Shown: positions 47,381-57,026, counted from the stretch's first letter. The stretch: DNA of 64,000 nucleotides from Rhizomicrobium palustre (GCF_011761565.1 NZ_JAASRM010000001.1:3410139-3474138); one strand, 5' to 3'. Program-made: numbers and translations. The notes: generated by a model not told the origin, from the letters alone.

Positions 47381-49171
47381 TCAATACCCCATCGCGCGGC
47401 CGTCTTTGCGCATCTCTGTTGCGCCCCAATAGACCTTTTGTTTGGGGTCGAAGATGATCGCCTCATAGCCGCCAAACGCGCCGGTACCGGGCGCAATCTT
47501 ATAGCCGCGCTTGGCAAGTTCGTCCTTCGCGGCGGCGGTAAAGCCGCTTTCCATTTCCACCGTGCCCAGGCCTTGGGCTTTTTCGCCGGTGGGTTCGGCA
47601 TTGCCGTAATGGCGCCAGCGCGCGGCATCGCCCGCTTCCTGCACATTCATGCCGAAGTCGATGATGTTGGTCAGTACCTGCACATGGCCTTGCGGCTGCA
47701 TATCGCCGCCCATGAGTCCGAAGCTCATGAAGGGCACACCATCCTTCATCACAAAAGCCGGAATGATGGTGTGGAAGGGCCGCTTGCCCGGCGCGTAAGC
47801 ATTCGCCGCTTTGGCATCGAGCGAATAAAGCTCGCCGCGATCCTGGAACATGAAGCCAAGCCCATCGGCCACCAGCCCCGATCCCATGCCGCGATAATTG
47901 GATTGGATCAGCGAGACCATCATGCCGCTCTCATCGGCCACAGTCAGATAGGTCGTATCGCCATCAAACAACCTTGGATCGCCCGGGCCGAGCGCGGGAT
48001 TGGCCTTATCCGCTGAAATCAGCTTGCGCCGCTCCTCGGCATATTTATCGCTCAAAAGCCCCTTCATCGGCGCCTTGGCAAAAGCCGGATCGGCATACCA
48101 TTTCGCCAGATCCTCGAACGCCAGCCTTTTGGCTTCCAGCATCAAGGTCAGCGTTTCCGGCGTGCCCCAGCCCATTTTTTTCAGATCATAGGCTTTCAGC
48201 ACCTGCAGCATCTGCAGCACCGCGCCGCCTTGGCCGTTGGGCGGCAGCTCGTAGACGTCATAGCCGCGATAATTCACCGAAATGGGCGTCACCCATTCGC
48301 CATGATGGTCCGCGAAATCTTGATAGCGCAGATCGCCGCCGATGCGCTTAAAGTAGGTGTCCATCACGCGCGCGATTTCGCCTTTGTAAAACGCATCGCG
48401 TCCGCCCTCGGCCAGCAGGCGATAGGTGTGACCAAGATCGGGATTCTTGAAGATTTCGCCTTCGCGCGGAGCATGGCCGCCTTCCGCATCCGCGATCAGA
48501 TAGGTCTTCTTGGCGTTGTCGAATTCCTCAATCAGCCCGCGCCGTTTCGGCCCCGCGAAAGAGGCCATATTGCTTTTCCAGTAAGCGGCGGCGAGCTGCG
48601 CCACGGGAAAACCGTTCTCGGCATAACCGATCGCGGGTGCCAGCACCTCTTTCATCGGCAGTTTGCCGAAGCGGTCATGCAGCGCAAACCAGGCATCCAC
48701 CGCGCCCGGCACGGTGACGGGCAGGGAACCTACCGGCGAAATATGCGGCTCATAGGGCAGGCCCGCTTTCTGATAGGCCGAGGCGATTTCTACCTTCAGC
48801 TTTTTCAGATCGCGGCCCTTGGCCGAGCGGCCCGAGCCGTTATAGCCGTAGAGCTGTTTGGTCTTGGGATCGTAGACGATGACAAAGCAGTCGCCGCCGA
48901 TGCCATCCAGCACCGGCTGCATCAGCCCCAGCGCCGCGTTGGCGGCAATCGCCGCGTCCATCGCGCTGCCGCCCTTTTTCAGAACATCGAGGGCGATTTG
49001 CGTGGCCAGGGGATTTTCCGTCGCCGCCATGGCGTGCTGGCCAAGGGCCGGGGCCTGGCTGGCCCAGGGCGCCCCGGCGTAACGATCGCCCCGCCCAACC
49101 GGCGCGGCCACGGCAATACTCGCGGCCGCCAAACAAAGCCCCGCAGCCAAAATCCCCCCAGTCCAACGCAC
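47381..49171 (-). CDS. ggt: Gamma-glutamyltransferase
   Basis: 596 aa, periplasmic precursor (signal peptide ending AVAAP). Cleaves glutathione and other gamma-glutamyl compounds. The large subunit has GQHAMAATENPLATQ, GGSAMDAAIAAN and GIGGDCFVIVYD; autoproteolysis should occur before Thr406 in GDTTYLTVADESG, which then becomes the nucleophile of the small subunit with MVSLIQSNYRGMGSG and the oxyanion/substrate string FMSFGLMGGDMQPQGH. Starts 5 nt after msrA, so msrA-ggt is a small operon connected with thiol homeostasis. Confidence 0.95.
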   Translation of the reverse strand: MRWTGGILAAGLCLAAASIAVAAPVGRGDRYAGAPWASQAPALGQHAMAATENPLATQIALDVLKKGGSAMDAAIAANAALGLMQPVLDGIGGDCFVIVYDPKTKQLYGYNGSGRSAKGRDLKKLKVEIASAYQKAGLPYEPHISPVGSLPVTVPGAVDAWFALHDRFGKLPMKEVLAPAIGYAENGFPVAQLAAAYWKSNMASFAGPKRRGLIEEFDNAKKTYLIADAEGGHAPREGEIFKNPDLGHTYRLLAEGGRDAFYKGEIARVMDTYFKRIGGDLRYQDFADHHGEWVTPISVNYRGYDVYELPPNGQGGAVLQMLQVLKAYDLKKMGWGTPETLTLMLEAKRLAFEDLAKWYADPAFAKAPMKGLLSDKYAEERRKLISADKANPALGPGDPRLFDGDTTYLTVADESGMMVSLIQSNYRGMGSGLVADGLGFMFQDRGELYSLDAKAANAYAPGKRPFHTIIPAFVMKDGVPFMSFGLMGGDMQPQGHVQVLTNIIDFGMNVQEAGDAARWRHYGNAEPTGEKAQGLGTVEMESGFTAAAKDELAKRGYKIAPGTGAFGGYEAIIFDPKQKVYWGATEMRKDGRAMGY

Positions 49172-49176
49172 GCGTC

Positions 49177-49659
49177 TTACTCCGCAGTTTTGATGTGACA
49201 GGATGGCAGGCCGTTCTTCTCGAAATAGCGCTGGTGGTATTCTTCCGCGCGCCAGAAGGTCGGGGCCGGCTCAATGGTGGTGACGATCGGGCTCTTGAAC
49301 TTGCCCGAAGCCGCGTATTCCGCCTTTTTCTTCCGCGCGACCTCTTCCTGCTCATCGGTATGGGTGAAGATGACCGAGCGGTACTGCGTGCCTTCGTCGG
49401 GCCCTTGGCGGTTCAGCGTGGTGGGGTCGTGGCTCTGGAAAAACACGTCCACCAGCTTGTCGTAGGAGACGACAGCTGGGTCGAAGGTCACTTCCACGAC
49501 CTCGGCATGGCCGGTTTGGTCCGAGCAGACATCCTGATAGCTGGGATTGTTCATGCAGCCGCCAGCATAGCCGCATACCGCATCGGCAACGCCGGGGACT
49601 TCCCGAAAGAAGGCTTCCACCCCCCAGAAACAACCCGCTCCGAATGTGGCTTTTTCCAT
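49177..49659 (-). CDS. msrA: Peptide-methionine (S)-S-oxide reductase
   Basis: 160 aa. Repairs methionine sulfoxide in proteins. The catalytic GCFWGVEAFF (Cys10) and GYAGG, YQDVCSDQTGHAEVVEV and DPTTLNRQGPDEGTQYRS motifs are complete. First gene of msrA-ggt, divergent from purC. Confidence 0.96.
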   Translation of the reverse strand: MEKATFGAGCFWGVEAFFREVPGVADAVCGYAGGCMNNPSYQDVCSDQTGHAEVVEVTFDPAVVSYDKLVDVFFQSHDPTTLNRQGPDEGTQYRSVIFTHTDEQEEVARKKKAEYAASGKFKSPIVTTIEPAPTFWRAEEYHQRYFEKNGLPSCHIKTAE

Positions 49660-49831
49660 GAAACTGCTCCGGTGATCACCGTTTCAGACTAGCAGAATAT
49701 CTGAACGGTCATACAAGGTCTAAATCGCAATCTCCGCCCATCCACAGGCGGCGGAAAACATGCCGCTTTCGGCAGGGCTGGCGCAGGGGCTAGTGTGACC
49801 CTACCGATTCCTGGCCCCAAGGACCGCCGTC

Positions 49832-50767
49832 ATGACCGTCATCCGCGAGACCAATTTTCAAAACCTCGGCACGCTCAAGACGGGCAAAGTGCGCGATATC
49901 TACATCCAACCCGAGCGGTTGATCCTGATCGCAACCGACCGCCATTCTTCCTTCGACCGGATCATCGCCCATGTTCCGGATAAGGGCGCGATTTTGAATC
50001 TTTCCAGCGCCTTCTGGTTTGCCGCCACGCAGGACATCATTCCGAATCATGTCATCGCCGTGCCGGATCCGAACGTTCTGGTCGCCAAGAAGCTGAAGCC
50101 TCTGCCGGTGGAAGCGGTGGTGCGCGGTTATCTCACCGGCACGACTTCCACGGCGATCTGGACGCGCTATTCGGCGGGCGAGCGAGTCTTCGGCGGGGTG
50201 ACGCTGCCGGATGGGATGAAGAAGAACGCGCCGCTGCCGGAAGCCATTTTCGATCCCACCACCAAGGAAGATGCCCACGACCGCACCTTGACCCAGGAAG
50301 AGTTGGTGGCGGAAGGCTTCATCACGCCCGAGCGTCTCGCGGAAGTGAAATCCACCGCGCTGGCGCTCTTTGCGCGCGGCCAAGAGGTTGCCGCCGATCA
50401 CGGCCTTATCCTGGTCGATACCAAATATGAATTCGGCCTGGATGATGAAGGCCAGCTCACCCTGATCGATGAAATCCACACGCCCGATTCCTCGCGCTAT
50501 TGGCAGGCGGCGAGCTTTGGCGCGCGCCTCGAAAAGGGCGAGGAGCCGGAATATTTCGACAAGGAATTCCTGCGCCTTTGGTTCCGCGATCACTGCGATC
50601 CCTATAAGGACGCCGTGCTGCCGGAAGCGCCTGCCGAGATGGTCGCCGAACTTTCGCGCCGCTATCACGCGCTTTTCGAGCAGCTCACAGGCGAGGCGCT
50701 GGTGCTGGACAAGAGCCTGCCGCCGCTGGAGCGGATGGAAAAGGCGCTGAAGCCCTACACCGTCTGA
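49832..50767 (+). CDS. purC: SAICAR synthetase (phosphoribosylaminoimidazole-succinocarboxamide synthase)
   Basis: 311 aa, the longer form of the enzyme. Joins aspartate to CAIR in purine synthesis. Motifs: KTGKVRDIYI, IATDRHSSFDRI, PLPVEAVVRGYLTGT, PEAIFDPTTKEDAHD, GLILVDTKYEFGLD, IDEIHTPDSSRYW and DKEFLRLW. No other pur genes adjoin it. Confidence 0.96.
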   Translation: MTVIRETNFQNLGTLKTGKVRDIYIQPERLILIATDRHSSFDRIIAHVPDKGAILNLSSAFWFAATQDIIPNHVIAVPDPNVLVAKKLKPLPVEAVVRGYLTGTTSTAIWTRYSAGERVFGGVTLPDGMKKNAPLPEAIFDPTTKEDAHDRTLTQEELVAEGFITPERLAEVKSTALALFARGQEVAADHGLILVDTKYEFGLDDEGQLTLIDEIHTPDSSRYWQAASFGARLEKGEEPEYFDKEFLRLWFRDHCDPYKDAVLPEAPAEMVAELSRRYHALFEQLTGEALVLDKSLPPLERMEKALKPYTV

Positions 50768-50953
50768 CGGCTTGTCTCTCCATAGGGTTGCGCCGAATCC
50801 TGGTTCTCGCCAGCTGATCCTCTGTGGACGGTCCATCTGCAGGGGCGCGTTAGGCATTACTCTTGCTCAGCTATAGCTTCACCGTCCGTCTTGTTTCATT
50901 GTGGGCTGGGTGCGTAGGGGGAGACGGTTCGCCAAGGGGCGCGCCGGAAGGGG

Positions 50954-51931
50954 ATGGCCGACGGAATTCTGATCGCGGGTCTGGTAATGATCTTCGTGTC
51001 GGCGGAGGTAATCCTGCGCGGCGCGGTGGGGATCGCGCGCCAGTTCGACATGCCGCCGCTTTATACCGGCATTTTCGTGGTCGCCGTGCTGACGGTTTTC
51101 CCTGAGCTGTTCGTGACCTATCGCGCCGCCACCATGGGCCGTCCCGAAATGGCACTGGGCGGTATCATAGGCTCCAACCTCATCGATCTCTTGCTGGTGA
51201 TGGGGCTGGGGGCGCTGATCCATCCCATGGCCGCGCCGCCGAAGGTACTGTTCCGCGATGGTGGCGCGCTTCTGGTGGGGGCTGTGCTGCTGGTGATTAT
51301 CTCCCTGACGGGCGAGCTCACGCGCCAATTCGGCATCGTCTTGCTGCTCGCCTCTGCCGCTTATGTCGGGCTGATCGCGGTGACCGATTGGCGGCGCACG
51401 CCCGATCACTCTGTGCCGACGGCGCGTGCCTTGTTCCGCTCCGAAGGCGAAATGCCCTCACTCCTTGGGGCGTTTGTGCTGTTGGTGCTGGGGCTGATCG
51501 CGCTGGCTTTGGGGGCGCATCTGGCGGTCTTGGGGGGAATCCATCTGGCGCGAGAAATCGGCTGGAGCGAGACCACCATCGGTCTCACTTTGATCGCGGC
51601 GGGGCTATCCTCGCCCAAGCTGCTGGTGACGCTGACAGCGGCGGTGCGCGGCCAGACCTCCATTGCCGTGGGGCAGATTCTGGGCGCCTGCGCCTTCAAT
51701 CTGTTGTTGGTGTTGGGGCTTGTCGCGGTGATCCAGCCTTTCGCCGTACCTGAGCAGTTGCGCAAATTCGATGTCTTCCTCTTGGCCGGGGCGAGTTTCA
51801 TTCTCCTTCCTTTGATCGCGATGCGCTGGCGCTTGTCGCGACCCCGTGGCGTTTTGCTGATGATCGCCTATGGGTGCTATCTTGCGTTCATCTTGGTTCG
51901 GCAGGGTCTGCCGCTGCCGGTGAACCTCTAA
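50954..51931 (+). CDS. CaCA-superfamily cation exchanger (YrbG-like) with altered alpha-2 repeat
   Basis: 325 aa with about ten membrane helices in two inverted halves joined by a short loop. The alpha-1 repeat keeps the ion-ligand Glu (Glu51 in TVFPELFVT) and GGIIGSNLIDLLLV. In the alpha-2 repeat the equivalent Glu is Lys222 (GLSSPKLLVTLTAA) and GNxxGSNxxN is changed to GQILGACAFN. Classical members exchange Na or H for Ca and need both Glu residues. The fold is therefore clear but calcium transport is doubtful. RBS GGAAGGGG. Confidence 0.8.
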   Translation: MADGILIAGLVMIFVSAEVILRGAVGIARQFDMPPLYTGIFVVAVLTVFPELFVTYRAATMGRPEMALGGIIGSNLIDLLLVMGLGALIHPMAAPPKVLFRDGGALLVGAVLLVIISLTGELTRQFGIVLLLASAAYVGLIAVTDWRRTPDHSVPTARALFRSEGEMPSLLGAFVLLVLGLIALALGAHLAVLGGIHLAREIGWSETTIGLTLIAAGLSSPKLLVTLTAAVRGQTSIAVGQILGACAFNLLLVLGLVAVIQPFAVPEQLRKFDVFLLAGASFILLPLIAMRWRLSRPRGVLLMIAYGCYLAFILVRQGLPLPVNL

Positions 51932-51953
51932 AGACCTATAGAAGGCATCCGTC

Positions 51954-52358
51954 ATGACGGAATTCTTCCTGGATAAGCGCCTTTCCTCCAACACGGTTCA
52001 GGCGCTGGATCTGCCGGTAAGCCGCGTCTTGGTGATGGATGATGCGCGCTTTCCTTGGCTGGTGCTGGTGCCACGCCGCCCGCATCTGACTGAAATCTTC
52101 GACGTCACCCCCACCGATCGCGTCATGCTCACCGAAGAGGTGGTGCTGGCCTCTGAGAAGCTGAAAGCGCTGACGGGCTGTCACAAGATCAACGTCGCCA
52201 ATCTCGGCAATGTGGTGCCGCAGCTTCACATCCATGTGATTGCGCGTAACCCGGGCGATGCCGCCTGGCCGGGGCCTGTATGGGGGCAGGGCGCCGCGGT
52301 TCCCTATGAACCCAGGGCATTAGAGGCCTTTGTCGACGCCGTGGTGAAGATGTTCTGA
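51954..52358 (+). CDS. HIT-domain protein
   Basis: 134 aa. The histidine-triad segment reads VPQLHIHVIAR; the first His of the HxHxH pattern is Gln while the catalytic His is kept, a form common in alphaproteobacterial HIT proteins annotated as diadenosine-tetraphosphate-type hydrolases. LVLVPRRPHLTEIFDV and NVANLGNVV are family-typical. Starts 22 nt after the exchanger gene, so likely co-transcribed. Confidence 0.88.
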   Translation: MTEFFLDKRLSSNTVQALDLPVSRVLVMDDARFPWLVLVPRRPHLTEIFDVTPTDRVMLTEEVVLASEKLKALTGCHKINVANLGNVVPQLHIHVIARNPGDAAWPGPVWGQGAAVPYEPRALEAFVDAVVKMF

Positions 52359-52466
52359 GCCTCTTTCCCGGTGGCCCCCGCGTCGGTCCAGCCTCTTGTC
52401 GTTGATACCGGTACCATGGCAGGAAGGGGGGAGCTGGTCGCTTCAGAACCGGCAGCGGAGGATGTC

Positions 52467-55001
52467 ATGCGGATTTCGGCTCTCATCACGGTGCTGATGG
52501 CGGTTTCGGGTGCGGCTTATGCCTGCGATACCCCGGTTTCGGTTTGCCCCAAACAAAGCACCGGCGCGCTGGCGCTGATCGCGGGGGGCACGCCAGCCCG
52601 CGTGATTGTTGACGCCAAAGCCGACAATGCCGTGCGCCATGTCGCCGAAAGCTTCGCCGAAGATCTCGAACGCGTCAGCGGCAAGAAGGCCGAACTTTCC
52701 AATGCGCCCGGCAAAGGCCCGATGGTGATCATCGGCGTGCTTGGTCAATCCAAAATCCTCGATGACCTCATCAAGCGCGGTAAGCTCAAGGCCGAAGACA
52801 TCAAAGGCCAATGGGAAGCTTATCGCCAGATCGTGGTCGAGAAGCCCTATAAGGGTGTCGCTGAAGCTTTGGTGATCGTCGGCGCCGACCGCCGCGGTGC
52901 GGTCTTCGGCACCTATGATATTTCCGAAAAGATGGGCGTGTCGCCCGCCTATTGGTTCGCCGATGTGCCGGTGCGCCATGCCGACAATCTCTTCATCACC
53001 GCGGGCAGTCGCGAAGATCAGCCCAAAGTGCGCTACCGCGGCTTCTTCATCAATGACGAAGCGCCCGCGTTTTCTACCTGGACCAAGGAAAAATTCGGCG
53101 GCGCCAATCACAAAGCCTATGCCCATATCTTCGAATATCTCTTGCGCATGAAGGGCAATTATCTCTGGCCCGCGATGTGGGCGCCGCGTGCGTTTAATGC
53201 CGATGATCGCGAGAACATGGTGCTCGCCGATGCCATGGGGGTCGTCATGGGTACCAGCCATCACGAACCGATGACCCGCGCGCAAGACGAGTGGCACCGC
53301 GATACCGATAAGGGTGTCACCGGCGGCAAATGGGATTACACCAGTAACGGCGAAAACTTGCGCAAATTCTGGCGCGGCGGCATCGAACGCATGATGTCCA
53401 AAGGCGATGGCACGCCCTATGAGAGCCTCGTCACCGTCGGTATGCGCGGCGATGGCGATGAGCCCATGGCCGAAGGCACCGCCACCAAGCTTCTCGAAAC
53501 CATTGTCGCCGATCAGCGCAAGATCATCGCCGATGTCACCAAGAAACCCGCCGATCAAACCCCGCAGGTCTGGGCGCTCTATAAGGAAGTGCAGGATTAC
53601 TACGACCACGGCATGAGCGTGCCCGATGACGTGATCCTGCTCTTTGCCGATGATAATTGGGGCCAGCTCCGCCGTCTCGCGACGCGCGATCTGAACCACA
53701 AAGGCGGCTTCGGCATCTATTATCACTTCGACTATGTCGGCGGTCCGCGCAATTACAAATGGATCAACACCAACCAGATCGAAAAGACCTGGCAGCAGAT
53801 GGATCTGGCTTACCGCTCCAATGCGCGCTCGCTTTGGGTGGTCAATGTCGGCGACATCAAGCCGATGGAATTTCCGCTGCAGTTCTTCTTGAAGCAGGCC
53901 TGGAACCCGGAAGCGATGACGCCCGCTGCCCTCAAAGCCTATCCGGCGGAATGGGCCAAGGCGACGTTCGGGGCCGAAAATGCCGCGATTGGCGATCTCG
54001 TCACCCGCTACAGCCAGTTCGCTGCGCGCAAAAAGCCCGAGCTGATCGATCCGGCCACCTTCTCACTCTCCGATTACGAAATCTTTGCCACCCAATGGCA
54101 GATGTTGGTCGCCGATATGTGGGCGGAAAAGAAGAAGCTGCCGCCCGAGGCGCTGGATGCCTATTTCGAGCTGGTGGAGCATCCCATTCTGGCGCTCTCC
54201 AACCTCTATGATCTGTATTACAACGTCGCGCTGAACCGCATGTTCGCGGCCAAGAACAATCCTGTTGCCAATCTTTTCGCCGATAAGGCCGAAGCCGCTT
54301 TCAAGCGCGATAAGGAACTTTCCGCCCAATACCACGCCCTTAAGGGCGGAAAATGGGATGGCATGATGCTGCAAACCCATATCGGCTATACCTACTGGAA
54401 CGAGCCCAAGACCGACATCATGCCCGAGGTGAGGCGCGTGCCGGGCGAGGCGCCGAAAAGGGCTATAGTCATCCCGGCGACCGCTGTTCCGCCCGATGTG
54501 ATCTCGCGCGAAGCCCCCGATTTTACGCGCGCCGTGAACGGAAAGGGCCTCACCTGGACACCCATCGCCCATCTTGGCCGCACCAAAGGCGCGGTGCTGG
54601 CGCTGCCGCAAGGCGAGGGCGCTACCACGCCAGCCGATAATGTCCGTCTCGAATACGATGTAACGCTGACAAAAGCAGGCGAAGCCACGCTCAAGCTCTA
54701 TATGGCGCCGACCATTGATGCCAAAGGCGCGGGCGGCATCACCATCGGCGTGTCGCTGGATGATGGGCCGGTAGAGACCTTGCGTTATAACCTTCTCGCC
54801 ACGCCGGGTGCTGCGGCCAATCCCGATCAGGCGGCCTGGATCGAGGCGGTGTCGAACAACATCCATGTTCTCAGCGCGAAATTCCCCCGCGTCACGGCGG
54901 GCAAGCACACGCTCAAAATCTGGCGCCTCAGCGATAACGCGGTGCTGGAAAAGCTCGTCCTCTCCACCGGCCCCGTGCCCGAAAGGTATCTGGGGCCGTG
55001 A
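52467..55001 (+). CDS. Glycoside hydrolase family 115 (xylan alpha-1,2-glucuronidase-like)
   Basis: 844 aa, exported (signal peptide MRISALITVLMAVSGAAYA). Removes (4-O-methyl)glucuronic acid side groups from glucuronoxylan. GH115 regions seen: VEKPYKGVAEALVIVGADRRG, YWFADVPV, RYRGFFINDEAPA, MKGNYLWPAMW, MGTSHHEPM, MRGDGDEPM, FADDNWGQLRRL and YYHFDYVGGPRNYKWINTNQ. The C-terminal about 170 residues form a beta domain. ATG 52467 has GGAGG upstream and begins the signal peptide; the longer frame from 52371 does not. No other xylan genes adjoin it. Confidence 0.92.
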   Translation: MRISALITVLMAVSGAAYACDTPVSVCPKQSTGALALIAGGTPARVIVDAKADNAVRHVAESFAEDLERVSGKKAELSNAPGKGPMVIIGVLGQSKILDDLIKRGKLKAEDIKGQWEAYRQIVVEKPYKGVAEALVIVGADRRGAVFGTYDISEKMGVSPAYWFADVPVRHADNLFITAGSREDQPKVRYRGFFINDEAPAFSTWTKEKFGGANHKAYAHIFEYLLRMKGNYLWPAMWAPRAFNADDRENMVLADAMGVVMGTSHHEPMTRAQDEWHRDTDKGVTGGKWDYTSNGENLRKFWRGGIERMMSKGDGTPYESLVTVGMRGDGDEPMAEGTATKLLETIVADQRKIIADVTKKPADQTPQVWALYKEVQDYYDHGMSVPDDVILLFADDNWGQLRRLATRDLNHKGGFGIYYHFDYVGGPRNYKWINTNQIEKTWQQMDLAYRSNARSLWVVNVGDIKPMEFPLQFFLKQAWNPEAMTPAALKAYPAEWAKATFGAENAAIGDLVTRYSQFAARKKPELIDPATFSLSDYEIFATQWQMLVADMWAEKKKLPPEALDAYFELVEHPILALSNLYDLYYNVALNRMFAAKNNPVANLFADKAEAAFKRDKELSAQYHALKGGKWDGMMLQTHIGYTYWNEPKTDIMPEVRRVPGEAPKRAIVIPATAVPPDVISREAPDFTRAVNGKGLTWTPIAHLGRTKGAVLALPQGEGATTPADNVRLEYDVTLTKAGEATLKLYMAPTIDAKGAGGITIGVSLDDGPVETLRYNLLATPGAAANPDQAAWIEAVSNNIHVLSAKFPRVTAGKHTLKIWRLSDNAVLEKLVLSTGPVPERYLGP

Positions 55002-55021
55002 ATTCGGGATTGATGGGGCAC

Positions 55022-55636
55022 TCAGGCTGAAGGCCGCGCCGGCATCTTCGCGTTCGATCGCCGCCGCAGACCAAGCCCCATCAGGCCCGTCATGAAGAGC
55101 GCCACCGTAGCGGGCTCGGGCACAAGTGAGACTCCGAAAGCCGTATCCGTGGTGACTCCGAACTCGCTGCCGTTGGGAAGTGGAACATCGAGCCAAAGCG
55201 ATTTATCGCCCGGTGGCACGCTGGTCGGCAGATGCCAGAGGCTGAAATAATTATCGTGGTAGGTCTCGAACCGCATATCAAGGGTGCCGCCATAGTCATT
55301 TGGGAACGGCAGTTCGGCCGGATTCATCTGGGCTTCGAAGGTGATGGCTTCTCCGCCAGCGGACACCGTCGCGGTGACTTGGGTGGTGTCGATAATCATG
55401 CTCGGGAAAACGACATGATAGACGGCATCCGGCAGAGACCACACGCCAGGCGCCGAGGGCGCTGTGCCAGCATCATAGCGGAAGTATCCGTGAAATGAGT
55501 GGCCTTGCCATGCAAGCGGTCCCCCAACCACCTCGCCGACGAAATCATATTGCATCGGATAGGGCGTGGCCTTCGCGGGCGCGATGAGTGCGGCGGCGAA
55601 AGTGGCGACTGCGAAGAAGCGTGACAATCTGGTCAT
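55022..55636 (-). CDS. PEP-CTERM sorting domain protein
   Basis: 204 aa from ATG 55636 (GGAGATC upstream), where a signal peptide begins (MTRLSRFFAVATFAAALIAP). The body resembles beta-sandwich exported proteins (YDFVGEVVGG, FHGYFRYDAGT, VSAGGEAITFEAQ). The C-terminal tail has VPEPATVALFMTGLMGLGLRRR, a typical PEP motif, hydrophobic helix and Arg cluster, though 13 more residues follow. Second such protein in the window; no exosortase gene is visible. Convergent with the GH115 gene, 20 nt apart. Confidence 0.85.
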   Translation of the reverse strand: MTRLSRFFAVATFAAALIAPAKATPYPMQYDFVGEVVGGPLAWQGHSFHGYFRYDAGTAPSAPGVWSLPDAVYHVVFPSMIIDTTQVTATVSAGGEAITFEAQMNPAELPFPNDYGGTLDMRFETYHDNYFSLWHLPTSVPPGDKSLWLDVPLPNGSEFGVTTDTAFGVSLVPEPATVALFMTGLMGLGLRRRSNAKMPARPSA

Positions 55637-56156
55637 CGAGCGATCTCCAGGCCCCACGCCTGTACAAGCATGCAGTGTGCCACAGTCGGAAATCGCGATT
55701 TCGTGCGCTTTGCCCGCATGCGATCTGCGGCAATCGTCAACGCGCTTTACAATATAGCCTCTTGGCTGACTAACAGCGCCGCACCGGGGGCCATCGCATA
55801 TGAGTATTAACACCCTCATTGTCACGCCTCGCGATTGCGGGAAACCCGCCACCGCATGATCGTGGAACACACCAGCAGGGAACACGGCGATGAGGGGAGG
55901 GGTACATAAGAAATCAGAAAACGCGAAAACAGGAATCAAGCCCTTGTGTTCTGACGTGGTATGGGCAACCAAGAAATGGAACACCACCCGGAAACGCCCG
56001 TGCCTTTAAAACCGGCCTGCACGCAGCCGATTTTAAAGGGCTCAAAAAACGGGTACGGGAATTGCGCAAACGCCTCATTGCGTTGGGCTTCGTTTAACGC
56101 TTTTTAACCAGTTCACACGCTATTAATGGCGCCGACGACTGCCCGGGAGAACCCGA
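55637..56156 (+). other. Intergenic region, no gene seen
   Basis: 520 nt between a PEP-CTERM gene and a lytic transglycosylase gene. No frame on either strand looks coding. It contains one clear hairpin (56003-56039) and a late AT-rich stretch with TTAA repeats (56097-56113) that is probably the transglycosylase promoter. Confidence 0.5.
56003..56039. repeat. Imperfect hairpin, 14-nt arms
   Basis: CCTTTAAAA-C-CGGC pairs with GCCG-A-TTTTAAAGG with a single mismatch around a 9-nt loop. No U-tract on either side, so a terminator is unlikely; role unknown. Confidence 0.45.
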
Positions 56157-56996
56157 ATGCTGGCCGAAGCCGCAAAAGCCGCCGCCAATACGGTGGTTCA
56201 AGCCTTGCAAAAGGCGAGTGCCGCAACCGGAGTGGATTTCAATTATCTGCTCGGCACGGCCATGCGGGAATCTGGGCTGAAGAGCGATGCCAAGGCCTCC
56301 AACTCCTCGGCTTCAGGTCTGTTTCAGTTCGTCGAAAACACCTGGATGAGCCTGGTGAAGGACCATGGCGCCAAATACGGTCTCGGTTCCATGGCCAACG
56401 CGATCCAGAAGGGCGAGGACGGCCGGTATCGTGCCAAGGATCCGGCTGATCGCAGCGCCATTTTGCGCCTGCGTAACGATCCGCAGATCAGCGCGTTGAT
56501 GGCGGGCGAATATGCCAAGCAGACCCAATCCGATATGGAAGACAAGCTTGGCCGCAAGGTCTCCTCTGGCGAGCTTTATGCCGGCCATCTCTTCGGGCCC
56601 GGTCAGGCCTGCAAGCTGATCCGTTCAGCCCAGGGCAGTCCGCATGAATCGGCCTGCGATCTCTTCCCCAAGGCTGCGGACGCCAATCCAAACATCTTCT
56701 ATAATAAGGATGGCTCGCCCAAGACGGTGAAAGAGGTCTATTCCTGGACCACCAATCAGACCAAGGTCGCCCTGACGCCCACGCTGAAAACCACGGGTAT
56801 GGCGGAGGTGCCTTCCCTTAAAACGGGCGTGCTGTCGACCGATACCACGGCTGCCACAATGGCGGCTTTATGGTCGCAGCCCAGGAAAGGATTCTTCTCA
56901 TCTGATGAGAATTCAGGCAATGCGCCGCCTTTTGCGATGACCCCGGCCATTTTGGACGTGCTTCAGACGGTTGCTAAGAACCACGGCAAAAAGTAA
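56157..56996 (+). CDS. Lytic transglycosylase (SLT-type) without obvious signal peptide
   Basis: 279 aa. The catalytic Glu38 lies in TAMRESGLKSDAKASNSSASGLFQF, the SLT goose-lysozyme-like signature, and ELYAGHLFGPGQACKLI follows in the place of the family's AYxxG motif. The last about 90 residues are low-complexity. The N-terminus (MLAEAAKAAANTVVQALQKA) is an amphipathic helix rather than a signal peptide, so export may use another route or an upstream start is missed. Such proteins cut peptidoglycan for envelope machines. Confidence 0.75.
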   Translation: MLAEAAKAAANTVVQALQKASAATGVDFNYLLGTAMRESGLKSDAKASNSSASGLFQFVENTWMSLVKDHGAKYGLGSMANAIQKGEDGRYRAKDPADRSAILRLRNDPQISALMAGEYAKQTQSDMEDKLGRKVSSGELYAGHLFGPGQACKLIRSAQGSPHESACDLFPKAADANPNIFYNKDGSPKTVKEVYSWTTNQTKVALTPTLKTTGMAEVPSLKTGVLSTDTTAATMAALWSQPRKGFFSSDENSGNAPPFAMTPAILDVLQTVAKNHGKK

Positions 56997-57024
56997 AGCC
57001 CTGCCATCCTTTTACAGGGGCTTT
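56995..57024 (+). promoter_or_regulatory. Hairpin covering the ribosome site of the MFS gene
   Basis: AAAGCC-CTG (56995-57003, around the upstream stop) pairs with CAGGGGCTTT (57015-57024) with one bulge. The right arm contains the AGGGG that should serve the GTG start at 57027, so the stem could limit translation unless ribosomes arrive from upstream. It might instead be a weak terminator. Confidence 0.35.
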
Positions 57025-57026
57025 CC

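Noticed and set aside
56097..56113. Possible CtrA box upstream of the transglycosylase
   Set aside because: TTAA and TTAA are separated by six rather than seven bases, and flanking sequence does not match the consensus.
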